Made by a program: the position numbers and the translations under genes. A stretch of 64,000 nucleotides of DNA from Helicobacteraceae bacterium (GTDB taxonomy: Bacteria; Campylobacterota; Campylobacteria; Campylobacterales; Sulfurimonadaceae): positions 1 through 64,000 of the forward strand of contig CANMJR010000005.1 in assembly GCA_947498025.1 (NCBI GenBank), given 5' to 3'. Below the pieces are notes generated by a model that was given only the letters and a program-made list of their open reading frames with translations, had not been told where the DNA came from and searched no databases. This document shows positions 41,672-50,274 of the stretch, in pieces; the first letter of the stretch is position 1, and every line of letters begins with the position of its first letter.

Positions 41672-44600
41672 TTAATTACTTTCGATAATAGGCAATCTAA
41701 CCTTGAAACAGGTGTCTCTATCTTCACTTGAAACTTCAATTTTACCTTTAAGATGTTCTTCAATAATCATCTTACTCATGTAAAGACCCAGACCTGTTCC
41801 TGTTTTTTCATCTTTAGTAGTAAAGTAAGGATCAAATATTTTTGCTAATATCTCTTTAGCGATACCGGCTCCATTATCACATATCTCAGTATTCACATAT
41901 TCCTCATCATCATATACTTTAACCGTAATCACAGCGTCTTCTATCTTATTAGCCACTAATGAATCTTTAGCATTGTTTATAATATTTACAAATACTTGCA
42001 TTAATTCTCTTGGATATGCTTTTACTTCCGTATCAGAGTCATAGGAAGCCTTAAATTCAATAGTATTATTTTTAAGACTGTCTTTTACAATTGCATGCGT
42101 CTCTTCTATGATATCTTTTAATTTAACAGTTGAAAGTACTTTATCAGGTTTGAAAAAGTTTCTAAAGTCATCTATTGTTTTAGATAGATGTTCTGTCTGA
42201 TTGATAATACTGATTGAGTACTCCTCAGCTTTATTAATATCAAACTCATTAAGAGCGATATCCAGAAGCATGTTATTTGCATCCATAGCTATTCCTGCTA
42301 TTGGTTGTCGCCATTGGTGCGCTATCATTCCTATCATCTCTCCCATAGCCGCTAAACGCGATTGTGAGATTAACATCGCATCTTTTTTCTTTAGTTCTGT
42401 GATATCCATGGCTGAAGAGATTATTGTTCGTTTTCCATCTATAATTCCTAAAGGAGCTGAGTAGAATACCCAAATAATTTTTTCACCATTTTTAGCAGTG
42501 ATTTCAAATTCACCTTCTTTTACTCTCTTTGTGATTTTATACAAACTATTTATATGTTTTTTTCCACTTTTATGACCGTTTAGCGCAACCTTTTTGGTCC
42601 ATTTAGAAATAGAGTCTATTTCATCATGCGTATAGCCTGTCAACTCTTCCCACACCTTATTTATCATTAAGATAGTACCATCCTCATTATGTATAGCCAT
42701 GGGTGTAGGTGCTTCATCAAATATTGTCTCTAACTCTTTTTTCTTATCTTCTAATAATTTAAGAGCAACACGCTTATCTGTTATATCTTCAATCATACAT
42801 AAATGACGTTTATGACTTCCATCATGTTCTCTAAGCGGAGAAATAGCCATGTTAATCCAGACAATCGATCCATCTGAATGGATGTAGCGCTTATTCATCT
42901 TATAGTCATTTATCTCTCCGGCATTTAATTGTGCCATATTATCCATGTCTTCTTGTATATCATCCGGATGAGTAATACTAAGCCAGTCAATACCTGGTAT
43001 TTCATCTATAGTTCTACCTATAATATCTGCATACGACTGATTTATTTTGTAAATATGTCCCGTGAACGAGTCAATAACGGCTATTCCGAGTGGAGACTGA
43101 TTAAATATAGCTTTGAAGCTTTCCTCACTTGCAAGAAGTGCATTCTCTGCTTGATTTTGTTTAGTTAAATCCACTGAATTACCCACAATTCCGAGTACTT
43201 TTCCTTCAGAATCAACCAATGGTGTTTTTACTGTTAAGAGGTAAACTCTGTCTCCGTTAGGATAAGTTACCCACTCAAAGTTTGATTCTGCTTTATTTTC
43301 TAAGAGTGTTTTTTTATCATGTTCACGGAAGAAGTCGGCTAGTCTTTTATCAACAATATCATAGTCACTTTTACCGATTATCTCATCTTTTGATTTGCCT
43401 ATGAATTTTTCAAAAGCCTCATTGCAAGTTAGATAAATACCGTTTAAGTCTTTTACAAAAAGTATATTTTCTACACTATTGATAATATTGCCGTACAGTT
43501 CTTTCAAATAAAGTACAGTTTCTAGTGCCTCTTTTTTTTCGGTAACATCAAATATAATTGAATAAAGTACTATATCTCCATCAAGTTCAATCGGACCGGA
43601 ATAAACTTCAACATCACGAATTTTTCCATTTGCCAGTTTATGCTTAAAATTGAAGGAATAACAGTGTCCCTCTTTTGCTAGTTGCATCTTATGCATAATT
43701 TCAGTAGGGGGCAGAATATTTATCTCACTGATTAACATATTTGTCATTTGCTCATAAGTGTATCCATAATATTCTAAAGCTGTTTGATTGCAATCGACTA
43801 TATGCCCATCTTTAAAATTTATAATGAGCTCAATTGCGTGACTACCGCTAAATAAGCTATGATAACGCTTTTCACTTTTTTTCAAATTATTTTCAATGTC
43901 AAGGTTGTAAAGTGCATAGGCAATATCACCTGCCACTTCATCGAGGAGTGCCAATTCATCACTATCTGCAATATATTTATTATTGATAGATAGCGTTAAA
44001 TAGCCGTAGATTATTTTATTATTTATTAACTTTATAGTAACAGCACTTTTACTATCGTACAAATCCATCAAAGGACATACTTGACAACTATCCTTTGTAC
44101 TTTCTATAGTAGAATATATTTCATCTGTTTGGGAAACTTTTTTTAAACAAAAAGGTAGCCAACCACTCTCTATTTTTTCTTTAAATAAAGTAGCATTTTC
44201 TGATGTATCTGTATTAATAAAGTAATCGATTTTCTTGTCTTTATCCAAAAGAAGTATCCATGCATTTCCATATACATGTTTTGATGTTAGAATATTACAG
44301 CTCTCTTTTAGTAACTTTTGTTTATCTTTTTCTCTTACAATAAGCTGGTTGATATCTCGTATGACAGATAAAACACTCTGAAGGTGCTCATTTTTATAGA
44401 TAAATTTTGCAATTCTATGAATGACATAGAATCCAACAGATGTAAATATGAGCAAAAACAATATGCTTATTGAAAAACTAATGATTTTTAACTTTTCAAA
44501 GCTGGATTCAGATTTATTTTTAAAATCTATTGCCTTATTTTGTGCATATTCATAAAGATGTGATGCGGACGCTTCCAGATTTTTAACATGATGAGCTCCT

Positions 44601-45058
44601 TTTCCTTGCGTTATGTCTATAGCTTTTCTAGTTTGATTGGCTTCCATAAGTGCAATTACTTCATCGCGTATCGGTTTCCAAGACTCAAACATTTGTTTAG
44701 TGTTTTTTTGAAGGGTTAATCCTTCTTCTCCTAATATGTTTTTTTCTATAGCATCCAAGTTTTCATAAACACGTTGTTCATGTTTATTCACTTCTTTAAT
44801 AAGTTCTATAATTTCTTTTTGCGAGAGTGATAAAACAATATCTTTCATATCTCTATGTATTTTATATACATCAACATTTATAGTAAGTGCTGCATTCGTT
44901 ACTTTTAGAGGATGCTCAAATATATCAGTAGTGGTGGTGCTCATTTCTTGCATAGTAAAATATTCAAAAGACTTAGCACCTGCACTAAGTATTCCGATGA
45001 GTATAAATACCAATATAAGTAAATTAATCTCTTTTTTACTTTTTATTTCTTGTTTCAT
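41672..45058 (-). CDS. Large PAS/GAF sensor histidine kinase
   Basis: Protein of 1128 residues: membrane helix (about 12-32), periplasmic four-helix-bundle-like domain (about 40-190), second helix (about 195-218), a GAF-like region (about 235-390), then four PAS segments (about 395-515, 520-640, 645-770, 775-890). HisKA follows with His914 in A-H-Q-W-R-Q-P, and an HATPase with G-T-G-L-G-L-Y-M-S-K. It has no receiver of its own. It lies between a REC-HD-GYP gene and a REC-PilZ gene on the same strand, both plausible targets. AGGAG precedes the ATG. The kinase core closely resembles that of the DUF3365 kinase at 6.1-8.4 kb. Confidence 0.92.
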   Translation of the reverse strand: MKQEIKSKKEINLLILVFILIGILSAGAKSFEYFTMQEMSTTTTDIFEHPLKVTNAALTINVDVYKIHRDMKDIVLSLSQKEIIELIKEVNKHEQRVYENLDAIEKNILGEEGLTLQKNTKQMFESWKPIRDEVIALMEANQTRKAIDITQGKGAHHVKNLEASASHLYEYAQNKAIDFKNKSESSFEKLKIISFSISILFLLIFTSVGFYVIHRIAKFIYKNEHLQSVLSVIRDINQLIVREKDKQKLLKESCNILTSKHVYGNAWILLLDKDKKIDYFINTDTSENATLFKEKIESGWLPFCLKKVSQTDEIYSTIESTKDSCQVCPLMDLYDSKSAVTIKLINNKIIYGYLTLSINNKYIADSDELALLDEVAGDIAYALYNLDIENNLKKSEKRYHSLFSGSHAIELIINFKDGHIVDCNQTALEYYGYTYEQMTNMLISEINILPPTEIMHKMQLAKEGHCYSFNFKHKLANGKIRDVEVYSGPIELDGDIVLYSIIFDVTEKKEALETVLYLKELYGNIINSVENILFVKDLNGIYLTCNEAFEKFIGKSKDEIIGKSDYDIVDKRLADFFREHDKKTLLENKAESNFEWVTYPNGDRVYLLTVKTPLVDSEGKVLGIVGNSVDLTKQNQAENALLASEESFKAIFNQSPLGIAVIDSFTGHIYKINQSYADIIGRTIDEIPGIDWLSITHPDDIQEDMDNMAQLNAGEINDYKMNKRYIHSDGSIVWINMAISPLREHDGSHKRHLCMIEDITDKRVALKLLEDKKKELETIFDEAPTPMAIHNEDGTILMINKVWEELTGYTHDEIDSISKWTKKVALNGHKSGKKHINSLYKITKRVKEGEFEITAKNGEKIIWVFYSAPLGIIDGKRTIISSAMDITELKKKDAMLISQSRLAAMGEMIGMIAHQWRQPIAGIAMDANNMLLDIALNEFDINKAEEYSISIINQTEHLSKTIDDFRNFFKPDKVLSTVKLKDIIEETHAIVKDSLKNNTIEFKASYDSDTEVKAYPRELMQVFVNIINNAKDSLVANKIEDAVITVKVYDDEEYVNTEICDNGAGIAKEILAKIFDPYFTTKDEKTGTGLGLYMSKMIIEEHLKGKIEVSSEDRDTCFKVRLPIIESN

Positions 45059-45144
45059 AACGAACTCCTTTTATTATATCTCATCAGAATTGATTGACGC
45101 TCAAAAATCTATCTTCATGCTTTTCATCATCAAAAAGTCTTAAA

Positions 45145-46662
45145 TTATTCTTCATACTGTAGTCCTTTAAATTCTCGAATAAGTTTCATTTGTCTTTTAG
45201 CTATATAATCTACAAGAATTTTATTTATGCGGGCATCTGCATTCAACACTAAAACAAGTTCAAAATTATTTTTTAATTCTATTATTCGAAAAACTACTGC
45301 ATCTACATGAACTATTATAGGTTTTTTATCTTCATTTAATACCATGTTTATTGTCACCATATCTTTTACTTTAAGACCTGCCGGCAGAAAATTAAGTGAT
45401 AATTTGATTGCATCAATAGAAAGATTCATGATATGCATCTCTGTATCAAACCTATGTTCATTATAAAAAAGTGTGATTTTATTGTTTGAATCAGGAGTTA
45501 GCGTGACATGTCGTCGCATAGTTGGAGTGCTTTTTATCATTTTACAGTGCGCAATTTCTACACTCTGATGTTGAAAATCAATTAGTTTAATATCATTTGA
45601 TTCTATATCAAAAGGGAATAATTCAGATGTTAATATAACTCTTTTTTCAAATGCTATTGCTTTTTGCTGTAGATAAACTGTTTTCAAAACTATTTTTTCT
45701 TTTGAAACAGCTGTAACTGTAGCACTATGCGTAACACTCAACCCCTCATAATAATTATGTATTTTTATTTCTGCTTGGTTGTCCTTAGCGGCTTTTAAAA
45801 GATTTAAAACACTATTCTCATCTTTGAAAGCTTTATCATGGTCTAGCGATTTTTTATCAAATAGTCCCAAGAGATTAAGTTCTGTAATATCATTTAATGA
45901 GAGAAGATAAAAATTTTCTTTCTCCTGTATAGAAGTGAGTTTTAAGAGTAAATGATGAGGATTATCACTTTTATCAATCATCTTTACATTATAAAGTCTC
46001 CCTTGATTGTTTTTTAGCTCTTGCAGATAGTGAATGTCATCATGTTCATACAAAAAAGTATCATGAGCAAGCAAAAGAGAACCAAAATTTTTAAACTTCT
46101 CTCTAAATTCATTTAAATCATTGAATCCGAAAAAATTTAAAGAGTAGTCATTTACTAGAACAACACCTTCATCGTTAATCATAAAAAGTAAATTTTCTTG
46201 ATTATTGAATATATGATACAAGTAATCATTAAATATATTTTTATTTTTTTCATCTACAATATCTTGTGCAACTTTAGAAAGTATATTTGTAAGCGCATCA
46301 ATTGTTATAGGTTTTTTTAGATAACTTACTACCCCGATATCTATCGTTTTTAAAAGATACTCTTTATCATCGTATGCAGTTGTTATAATGATTTTTACAT
46401 TTTTATCTATTTTTCTTATGGCATTAGCCATCTCTAAACCATCAACGTCAGGCATTTGTATATCTGTAATAATAATATCGGGATGATATTTTTTAAAAAG
46501 CTCCAACCCCTCACTTCCATTTTTTGCTTGATATACTTTATCAAAAAGCTTTTTAAAAAAATGACCGCCTTTTTCTAATAGGTTAGTATTGTCCTCTACA
46601 TGGAGTAGAACAAGCCCCTTTAATAACTGTTTCAATTTTTCTATGTTATCTCTATAATCCAT
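45145..46662 (-). CDS. Response regulator with PAS-like and PilZ-like domains
   Basis: Protein of 505 residues. The receiver (1-120) has L-H-V-E-D-N, phosphoacceptor T-D-I-Q-M-P, and K-K-P. A PAS-like segment covers about 145-270. The C-terminal part (about 375-500) resembles PilZ: a basic M-R-R-H at the start and N-L-S-I-D-A where PilZ domains have D/N-x-S-x-x-G. The final Gly is missing, so c-di-GMP binding is uncertain. It probably acts with the adjacent kinase. The -10 TATAAT ends only 7 bases before the ATG, so the mRNA may be leaderless. Confidence 0.78.
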   Translation of the reverse strand: MDYRDNIEKLKQLLKGLVLLHVEDNTNLLEKGGHFFKKLFDKVYQAKNGSEGLELFKKYHPDIIITDIQMPDVDGLEMANAIRKIDKNVKIIITTAYDDKEYLLKTIDIGVVSYLKKPITIDALTNILSKVAQDIVDEKNKNIFNDYLYHIFNNQENLLFMINDEGVVLVNDYSLNFFGFNDLNEFREKFKNFGSLLLAHDTFLYEHDDIHYLQELKNNQGRLYNVKMIDKSDNPHHLLLKLTSIQEKENFYLLSLNDITELNLLGLFDKKSLDHDKAFKDENSVLNLLKAAKDNQAEIKIHNYYEGLSVTHSATVTAVSKEKIVLKTVYLQQKAIAFEKRVILTSELFPFDIESNDIKLIDFQHQSVEIAHCKMIKSTPTMRRHVTLTPDSNNKITLFYNEHRFDTEMHIMNLSIDAIKLSLNFLPAGLKVKDMVTINMVLNEDKKPIIVHVDAVVFRIIELKNNFELVLVLNADARINKILVDYIAKRQMKLIREFKGLQYEE

Positions 46663-46669
46663 AACAAAA

Positions 46670-46697
46670 ATTATACTGTAAAATTAGAGTTTGTAAA
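46670..46697 (-). promoter_or_regulatory. Promoter giving a possibly leaderless mRNA
   Basis: On the minus strand, TTTACA, a 16-base spacer and TATAAT are followed by 7 bases and then the ATG of the REC-PilZ gene. No ribosome site fits between. Transcription would start at or next to the A of the ATG. Confidence 0.5.
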
Positions 46698-46768
46698 ATA
46701 AACTGTGTAAAACCTTCCCTATCTAGGTTTGAAATGAACCTTTAGATTTTGTTTTTCTTATAGTTCAA

Positions 46769-47821
46769 TTATCCGATTAGTCTATTTATATCGTTATAAA
46801 GCCCAAGACCCATAAGTGAAAAAAGCAGAACCCATCCGGCGATTGTGAGCTTGATGATGACCGCTTCACTCGGTGTGCGTCTTGAGATGAATTCATAAAG
46901 ATTGAACATTATATGTCCGCCATCAAGGGCGGGAATAGGGAGCAGATTTAAAACGCCCAAATTTACGGAGATGAGGGCCGCAAAAAAGAGAACACTCATC
47001 CAACCGGCGTCTGTTGCGTCGGAAGTAAGTTTTACTATGCTTATAACTCCACCAAGTTCATTGGCAGGAACATCGCCTGTGATTAGCTTTTGAAGACCTG
47101 TAAAGATAAGCGTAGATGCAAAAACAGTCTGCTCGGTTGCGTAGGCAAATGTTTCGCCGATACCTAGCTCAAGTTTATGAGAAACTCCTGCACTTCCTAT
47201 TCCAATCATCTTTTTTTGAACCACTTCATTGTACAAATTCGTGCTTTGGCTCAATTTTGGAGTAAGTGTCAAAAACTGCATGTAGCCGTCCCTAACAATT
47301 TGAATATTTAAAGAGTCTCCAGATTTTTCTATAATTTCCGCCATCTCTTTCCATGTAGAAATCTCCATGCCGTTGATAGATTTGACAGTGTCGTTTGTTT
47401 GGAGTCCGGCAACCTGTGCCGGTGAACCATCAACAACTTTGCCAATGACAGGTGAAAGTACATTCGGACCTCCAAGAGCAATTATAAAGTACAAAACAAA
47501 GGCTAAGATAAAGTTTGCAAGAGGACCGGCAAAGAGAATAAAGATTTTTTGCAAAGGTGTTTTGACATTGTAGCTATCGGCATCCAAGCTTATTTTTGTC
47601 GGGTCTGCGTCGTCTTGACCTTTCATTTTTACATAGCCGCCAAGGGGAATAGCAGAGATGCTCCACTGGGTTCCCCATTTATGAAACGAGAAGAGTTTTT
47701 TCCCAAAACCTATGCTAAATACTTCAACAAAAACACCCACGAATCTTGCCGCAAAATAGTGACCTAACTCATGAAAAAAGATGAGTGCCGAGAGAACTAA
47801 AAGGGAGACTAACCAACTCAT
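46769..47821 (-). CDS. rseP: RseP site-2 intramembrane metalloprotease
   Basis: Polytopic inner-membrane zinc protease of 350 residues. The zinc motif H17-E-L-G-H21 lies in the first membrane helix and the third ligand region N-L-L-P-I-P-A-L-D-G-G-H near the C-terminus. One PDZ domain lies between (about 115-200). E. coli RseP has two PDZ domains; one is usual in this phylum. It cleaves anti-sigma factors and remnant signal peptides within the membrane. Its start overlaps the pgsA stop by 4 bases. Confidence 0.94.
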   Translation of the reverse strand: MSWLVSLLVLSALIFFHELGHYFAARFVGVFVEVFSIGFGKKLFSFHKWGTQWSISAIPLGGYVKMKGQDDADPTKISLDADSYNVKTPLQKIFILFAGPLANFILAFVLYFIIALGGPNVLSPVIGKVVDGSPAQVAGLQTNDTVKSINGMEISTWKEMAEIIEKSGDSLNIQIVRDGYMQFLTLTPKLSQSTNLYNEVVQKKMIGIGSAGVSHKLELGIGETFAYATEQTVFASTLIFTGLQKLITGDVPANELGGVISIVKLTSDATDAGWMSVLFFAALISVNLGVLNLLPIPALDGGHIMFNLYEFISRRTPSEAVIIKLTIAGWVLLFSLMGLGLYNDINRLIG

Positions 47822-48372
47822 ATGTTTTTACCTCTTAAAAGTGCAGCTCGAAAGCCATAAAGATACTCTAAACCTGAATAAACCGTGAGTGCAACTGCAA
47901 ACCAAAGAAGCTCCCTTCCAAAATTCCAATGCATAAGTAAAAAACCGATGGCAATCATCTGTGCAACTGTTTTTATTTTTCCTGCCCATGAAGCTTTTAC
48001 ACTGATGCCCTCAGTGACTGCAATAGTGCGTATCCCGGTTATGAAAAGCTCACGGACTATGATGATATAGATAGCCCATGCAGAAGCTTCACCAATCATC
48101 ATAAGCCCTAAAAATGCGGCAAGTGTGAGCATTTTGTCGGCGAGAGGGTCTAAGATAGCTCCAAGCAGTGTGGATTGATTCCACTCTCTTGCGATGTAGC
48201 CGTCAAAAAAATCAGTTGCGGAGGCGAGTACAAAAAGTAAAGATGCAATATAGTAGGTCCAGCTTACATGGTAGCCGTTATCTGTAAAAAGCTGAGGGTT
48301 GAGGATTATCCAAAACATAATCGGTGCTAAAAGTATGCGAAGAGATGCTAAGGCATTTGGAAGATTTAACAA
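47818..48372 (-). CDS. pgsA: CDP-diacylglycerol-glycerol-3-phosphate 3-phosphatidyltransferase
   Basis: Membrane enzyme of 184 residues making phosphatidylglycerophosphate. The CDP-alcohol phosphotransferase motif D-G-x2-A-R-x8-G-x3-D-x3-D is complete (D-G-Y-I-A-R ... G-A-I-L-D-P-L-A-D), beginning near residue 56. N-P-L/N-x-L-T-type family opening reads L-P-N-A-L-A-S-L-R. Several hydrophobic helices follow. It is the first gene of the pgsA-rseP pair. Confidence 0.94.
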   Translation of the reverse strand: MLNLPNALASLRILLAPIMFWIILNPQLFTDNGYHVSWTYYIASLLFVLASATDFFDGYIAREWNQSTLLGAILDPLADKMLTLAAFLGLMMIGEASAWAIYIIIVRELFITGIRTIAVTEGISVKASWAGKIKTVAQMIAIGFLLMHWNFGRELLWFAVALTVYSGLEYLYGFRAALLRGKNI

Positions 48373-48451
48373 ATGTATCCTTGTTGTTGAAATGGCGTGA
48401 TTTTAGCCTCTTATTACTTATTTATACTTTATAGTTTTTTTTTTACATTAA

Positions 48452-48493
48452 TTGACGCATATCAAGTTAAATTTCAGATTGACAATATACAAT
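48452..48493 (+). promoter_or_regulatory. FNR/CRP-type site and -10 element of the cytochrome c gene
   Basis: TTGAC-GCAT-ATCAA at 48452-48465 matches the FNR consensus TTGAT-N4-ATCAA at 9 of 10 positions. A -10-like TACAAT at 48488-48493 would start transcription near 48500, placing the site centre about 41.5 bases upstream, the classic class II activator position. Confidence 0.55.
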
Positions 48494-48520
48494 TAGCAAT
48501 CAAAAATTTGGAGATATAAT

Positions 48521-48802
48521 ATGAGAAAAATCGTTACTTTAGTTGCAGTTTTAGGTTTAAGTACATTGGCTATGGCTGATGCGTTCACGAAGTGTGCTGG
48601 TTGTCATGGTGCTGCCGGCGAAAAAGCGGCACTTGGGAAGAGTAAAGTAATTAGTGAAATGAGCAAGGCAGATGTTGCTGCTGCACTCAAAGGCTACAAA
48701 GATGGAAGTTACGGCGGAGCGATGAAAGGTTTAATGGTTGCTCAGGTTAAAGATTTAACAGATGCTGATGTAGCTGAAATAGCTGCTAAAATCGGTAAAT
48801 AG
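48521..48802 (+). CDS. Periplasmic class I cytochrome c (c553-like)
   Basis: Protein of 93 residues: signal peptide (1-19, cleavage A-M-A/D), heme attachment C25-A-G-C28-H29, and a downstream Met (K-G-L-M) as likely sixth ligand. Size and spacing match the small c553-type cytochromes of Campylobacterota, which carry electrons from the bc1 complex or sulfur-oxidising enzymes to terminal oxidases or nitrate/nitrous oxide reductases. GGAG lies 7 bases before the ATG. It is monocistronic with its own promoter and terminator. Confidence 0.92.
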   Translation: MRKIVTLVAVLGLSTLAMADAFTKCAGCHGAAGEKAALGKSKVISEMSKADVAAALKGYKDGSYGGAMKGLMVAQVKDLTDADVAEIAAKIGK

Positions 48803-48812
48803 TCCCTCTTCT

Positions 48813-48843
48813 TTTTCCCAAAGTTATTCTTTGGGAAAATTTC
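48813..48843. terminator. Terminator of the cytochrome c gene
   Basis: TTTTCCCAAAG and CTTTGGGAAAA are perfect 11-base complements around TTATT, followed by TTTCT on the plus strand. It begins 10 bases after the stop codon. Confidence 0.85.
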
Positions 48844-48883
48844 TCTCAATTTTTAAATACTTCAATCATAAAAAGAATCAAAA

Positions 48884-49519
48884 ATGACACACTTCTGTCC
48901 ACTCTGCAGTAATCTCGCAAACAGTTACGCCGAGTATAAAACTACCCACTATCTTCATTGTCCAAATTGTCATGCTGTTTTTATGGATGAGAAGGATAGA
49001 CCGGATAATAAAGCGGAGAAATCACGCTATGAACTTCATCAAAATGATCTCGAAGATAAAAATTATCAAAAATTTGTCTCACCAATTACTTCAGCAATTT
49101 TAACAGAGTTTACAAAAAAGTCAAAGGGGCTTGATTTTGGTGCCGGCAAAGAACCTATAATCTCTAAAGTGCTCCAAGACAGCGGTTTTAATGTTTTTCA
49201 ATATGACCCCTATTTTCATAATGACGAGAAGTTATTGCAAGTGGAGTATGATTATATTGCCTGTTGTGAAGTGATAGAGCATTTTTATAATCCACACAAA
49301 GAGTTTTTACTTCTTAAAAAGCTGTTAAAGCCAAATGCAAAACTCTACTGCATGACAGATCTCTATGATGAAAATAGAGATTTTGCTTCTTGGTACTATA
49401 AAAATGACGCAACCCATGTCTTCTTTTATCATAAAAAAACATTTGATTGGATTAGAGAAGAGTTTAATTTTTTAGAAGTTGTTGTTAATGGCAGGTTGAT
49501 TACTTTTACTGAAAAGTAG
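48884..49519 (+). CDS. Zinc-ribbon class I SAM methyltransferase
   Basis: Protein of 211 residues. An N-terminal zinc ribbon C-P-L-C ... C-P-N-C (residues 5-29) precedes a Rossmann methyltransferase domain with L-D-F-G-A-G-K-E as the SAM loop (about residue 87), an acidic D-P-Y at the second strand, and C-E-V-I-E-H at motif IV. Similar small proteins occur widely in proteobacteria with unknown substrates. The 3' end overlaps the end of the opposing fabL-like gene by 14 bases. Confidence 0.78.
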   Translation: MTHFCPLCSNLANSYAEYKTTHYLHCPNCHAVFMDEKDRPDNKAEKSRYELHQNDLEDKNYQKFVSPITSAILTEFTKKSKGLDFGAGKEPIISKVLQDSGFNVFQYDPYFHNDEKLLQVEYDYIACCEVIEHFYNPHKEFLLLKKLLKPNAKLYCMTDLYDENRDFASWYYKNDATHVFFYHKKTFDWIREEFNFLEVVVNGRLITFTEK

Positions 49520-50273
49520 TTCCGCCATCAATCACTATAGTTTGACCTGTGAGCCAAGAAGATTCATTGCCGCATAAAAAGAGACATGCACCTGTTAAGT
49601 CCGTAGCTTCACCCATTCTTGAAAGTGGAGAGCGTCTTACAACTTCGTTTTTTACCTCTTCATAGTTTGGAAATGCTTTGAGTGCATCTGTGTCTATTGG
49701 ACCGCCGCTTACCGCATTTACACGGATGTTTTTTTCACCAAGCTCGGCTGCAGCGTAGCGAACCATCGCCTCAACGGCTGCTTTGTTTGTTCCATGCCCT
49801 GCGTAGTTTGGAGTGTAAACTAGGTTTCCGGTTGAACTCATGCTGATGATACTCCCTCCGCCAACTTTTTCCATTCTTTTTGCAGCTTCTTGAGCACCTA
49901 CAACAAAGGCATCCACGGTTGCAGTGTAGATGTTGTTAAGACCTTTTGGTTTGAGTCTCATAAATGGACCGAATCCGCCAACAACGGCTCTTCCGGAGAT
50001 AATAGCGTTGGATATAAAATAATCAAGTCTCTCAAAATCTTCATCAAAAAGTTTATAAACATCTTGATACATTAAAGGTTCTAAAATATCCAGTTTATAG
50101 GCTCTGCACTTTACACCATATTGAGCTTCAACATCCGCAATAATCTCATTTGCAGTATCAGCGTTTGAAGCGTAAGTAAACGCTACATTACAACCTTTTT
50201 GTGCAAAAGCGTAAACGATAGCCTTACCGATTCCCCGAGTTCCGCCACTTACAAATAGAGTTTTTTCTTGCAT
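49506..50273 (-). CDS. FabL-like enoyl-[acyl-carrier-protein] reductase (SDR)
   Basis: Short-chain dehydrogenase of 255 residues. It has the G-G-T-R-G-I-G cofactor loop at the N-terminus, a catalytic Tyr-Lys pair spaced Y-x6-K (Y-A-G-H-G-T-N-K) as in enoyl-ACP reductases FabI and FabL rather than the Y-x3-K of ordinary SDRs, S-M-S-S-T-G before it, and G-G-P-I-D-T-D after. It should reduce trans-2-enoyl-ACP in fatty-acid synthesis. ATG 50273 is chosen because AAAGGA lies 7 bases upstream and it starts one base after the dapA stop; an upstream ATG at 50294 lies within dapA. Confidence 0.82.
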   Translation of the reverse strand: MQEKTLFVSGGTRGIGKAIVYAFAQKGCNVAFTYASNADTANEIIADVEAQYGVKCRAYKLDILEPLMYQDVYKLFDEDFERLDYFISNAIISGRAVVGGFGPFMRLKPKGLNNIYTATVDAFVVGAQEAAKRMEKVGGGSIISMSSTGNLVYTPNYAGHGTNKAAVEAMVRYAAAELGEKNIRVNAVSGGPIDTDALKAFPNYEEVKNEVVRRSPLSRMGEATDLTGACLFLCGNESSWLTGQTIVIDGGTTFQ

Positions 50274-50274
50274 G

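Noticed and set aside
46721-46747. Stem-loop ATCTAGGTT/AACC-TTTAGAT with T-run on the plus strand, between rseP and the REC-PilZ gene
   Set aside because: Both neighbouring genes are on the minus strand, where no T-run follows, and the stem has a 2-base bulge; not supported as a terminator.
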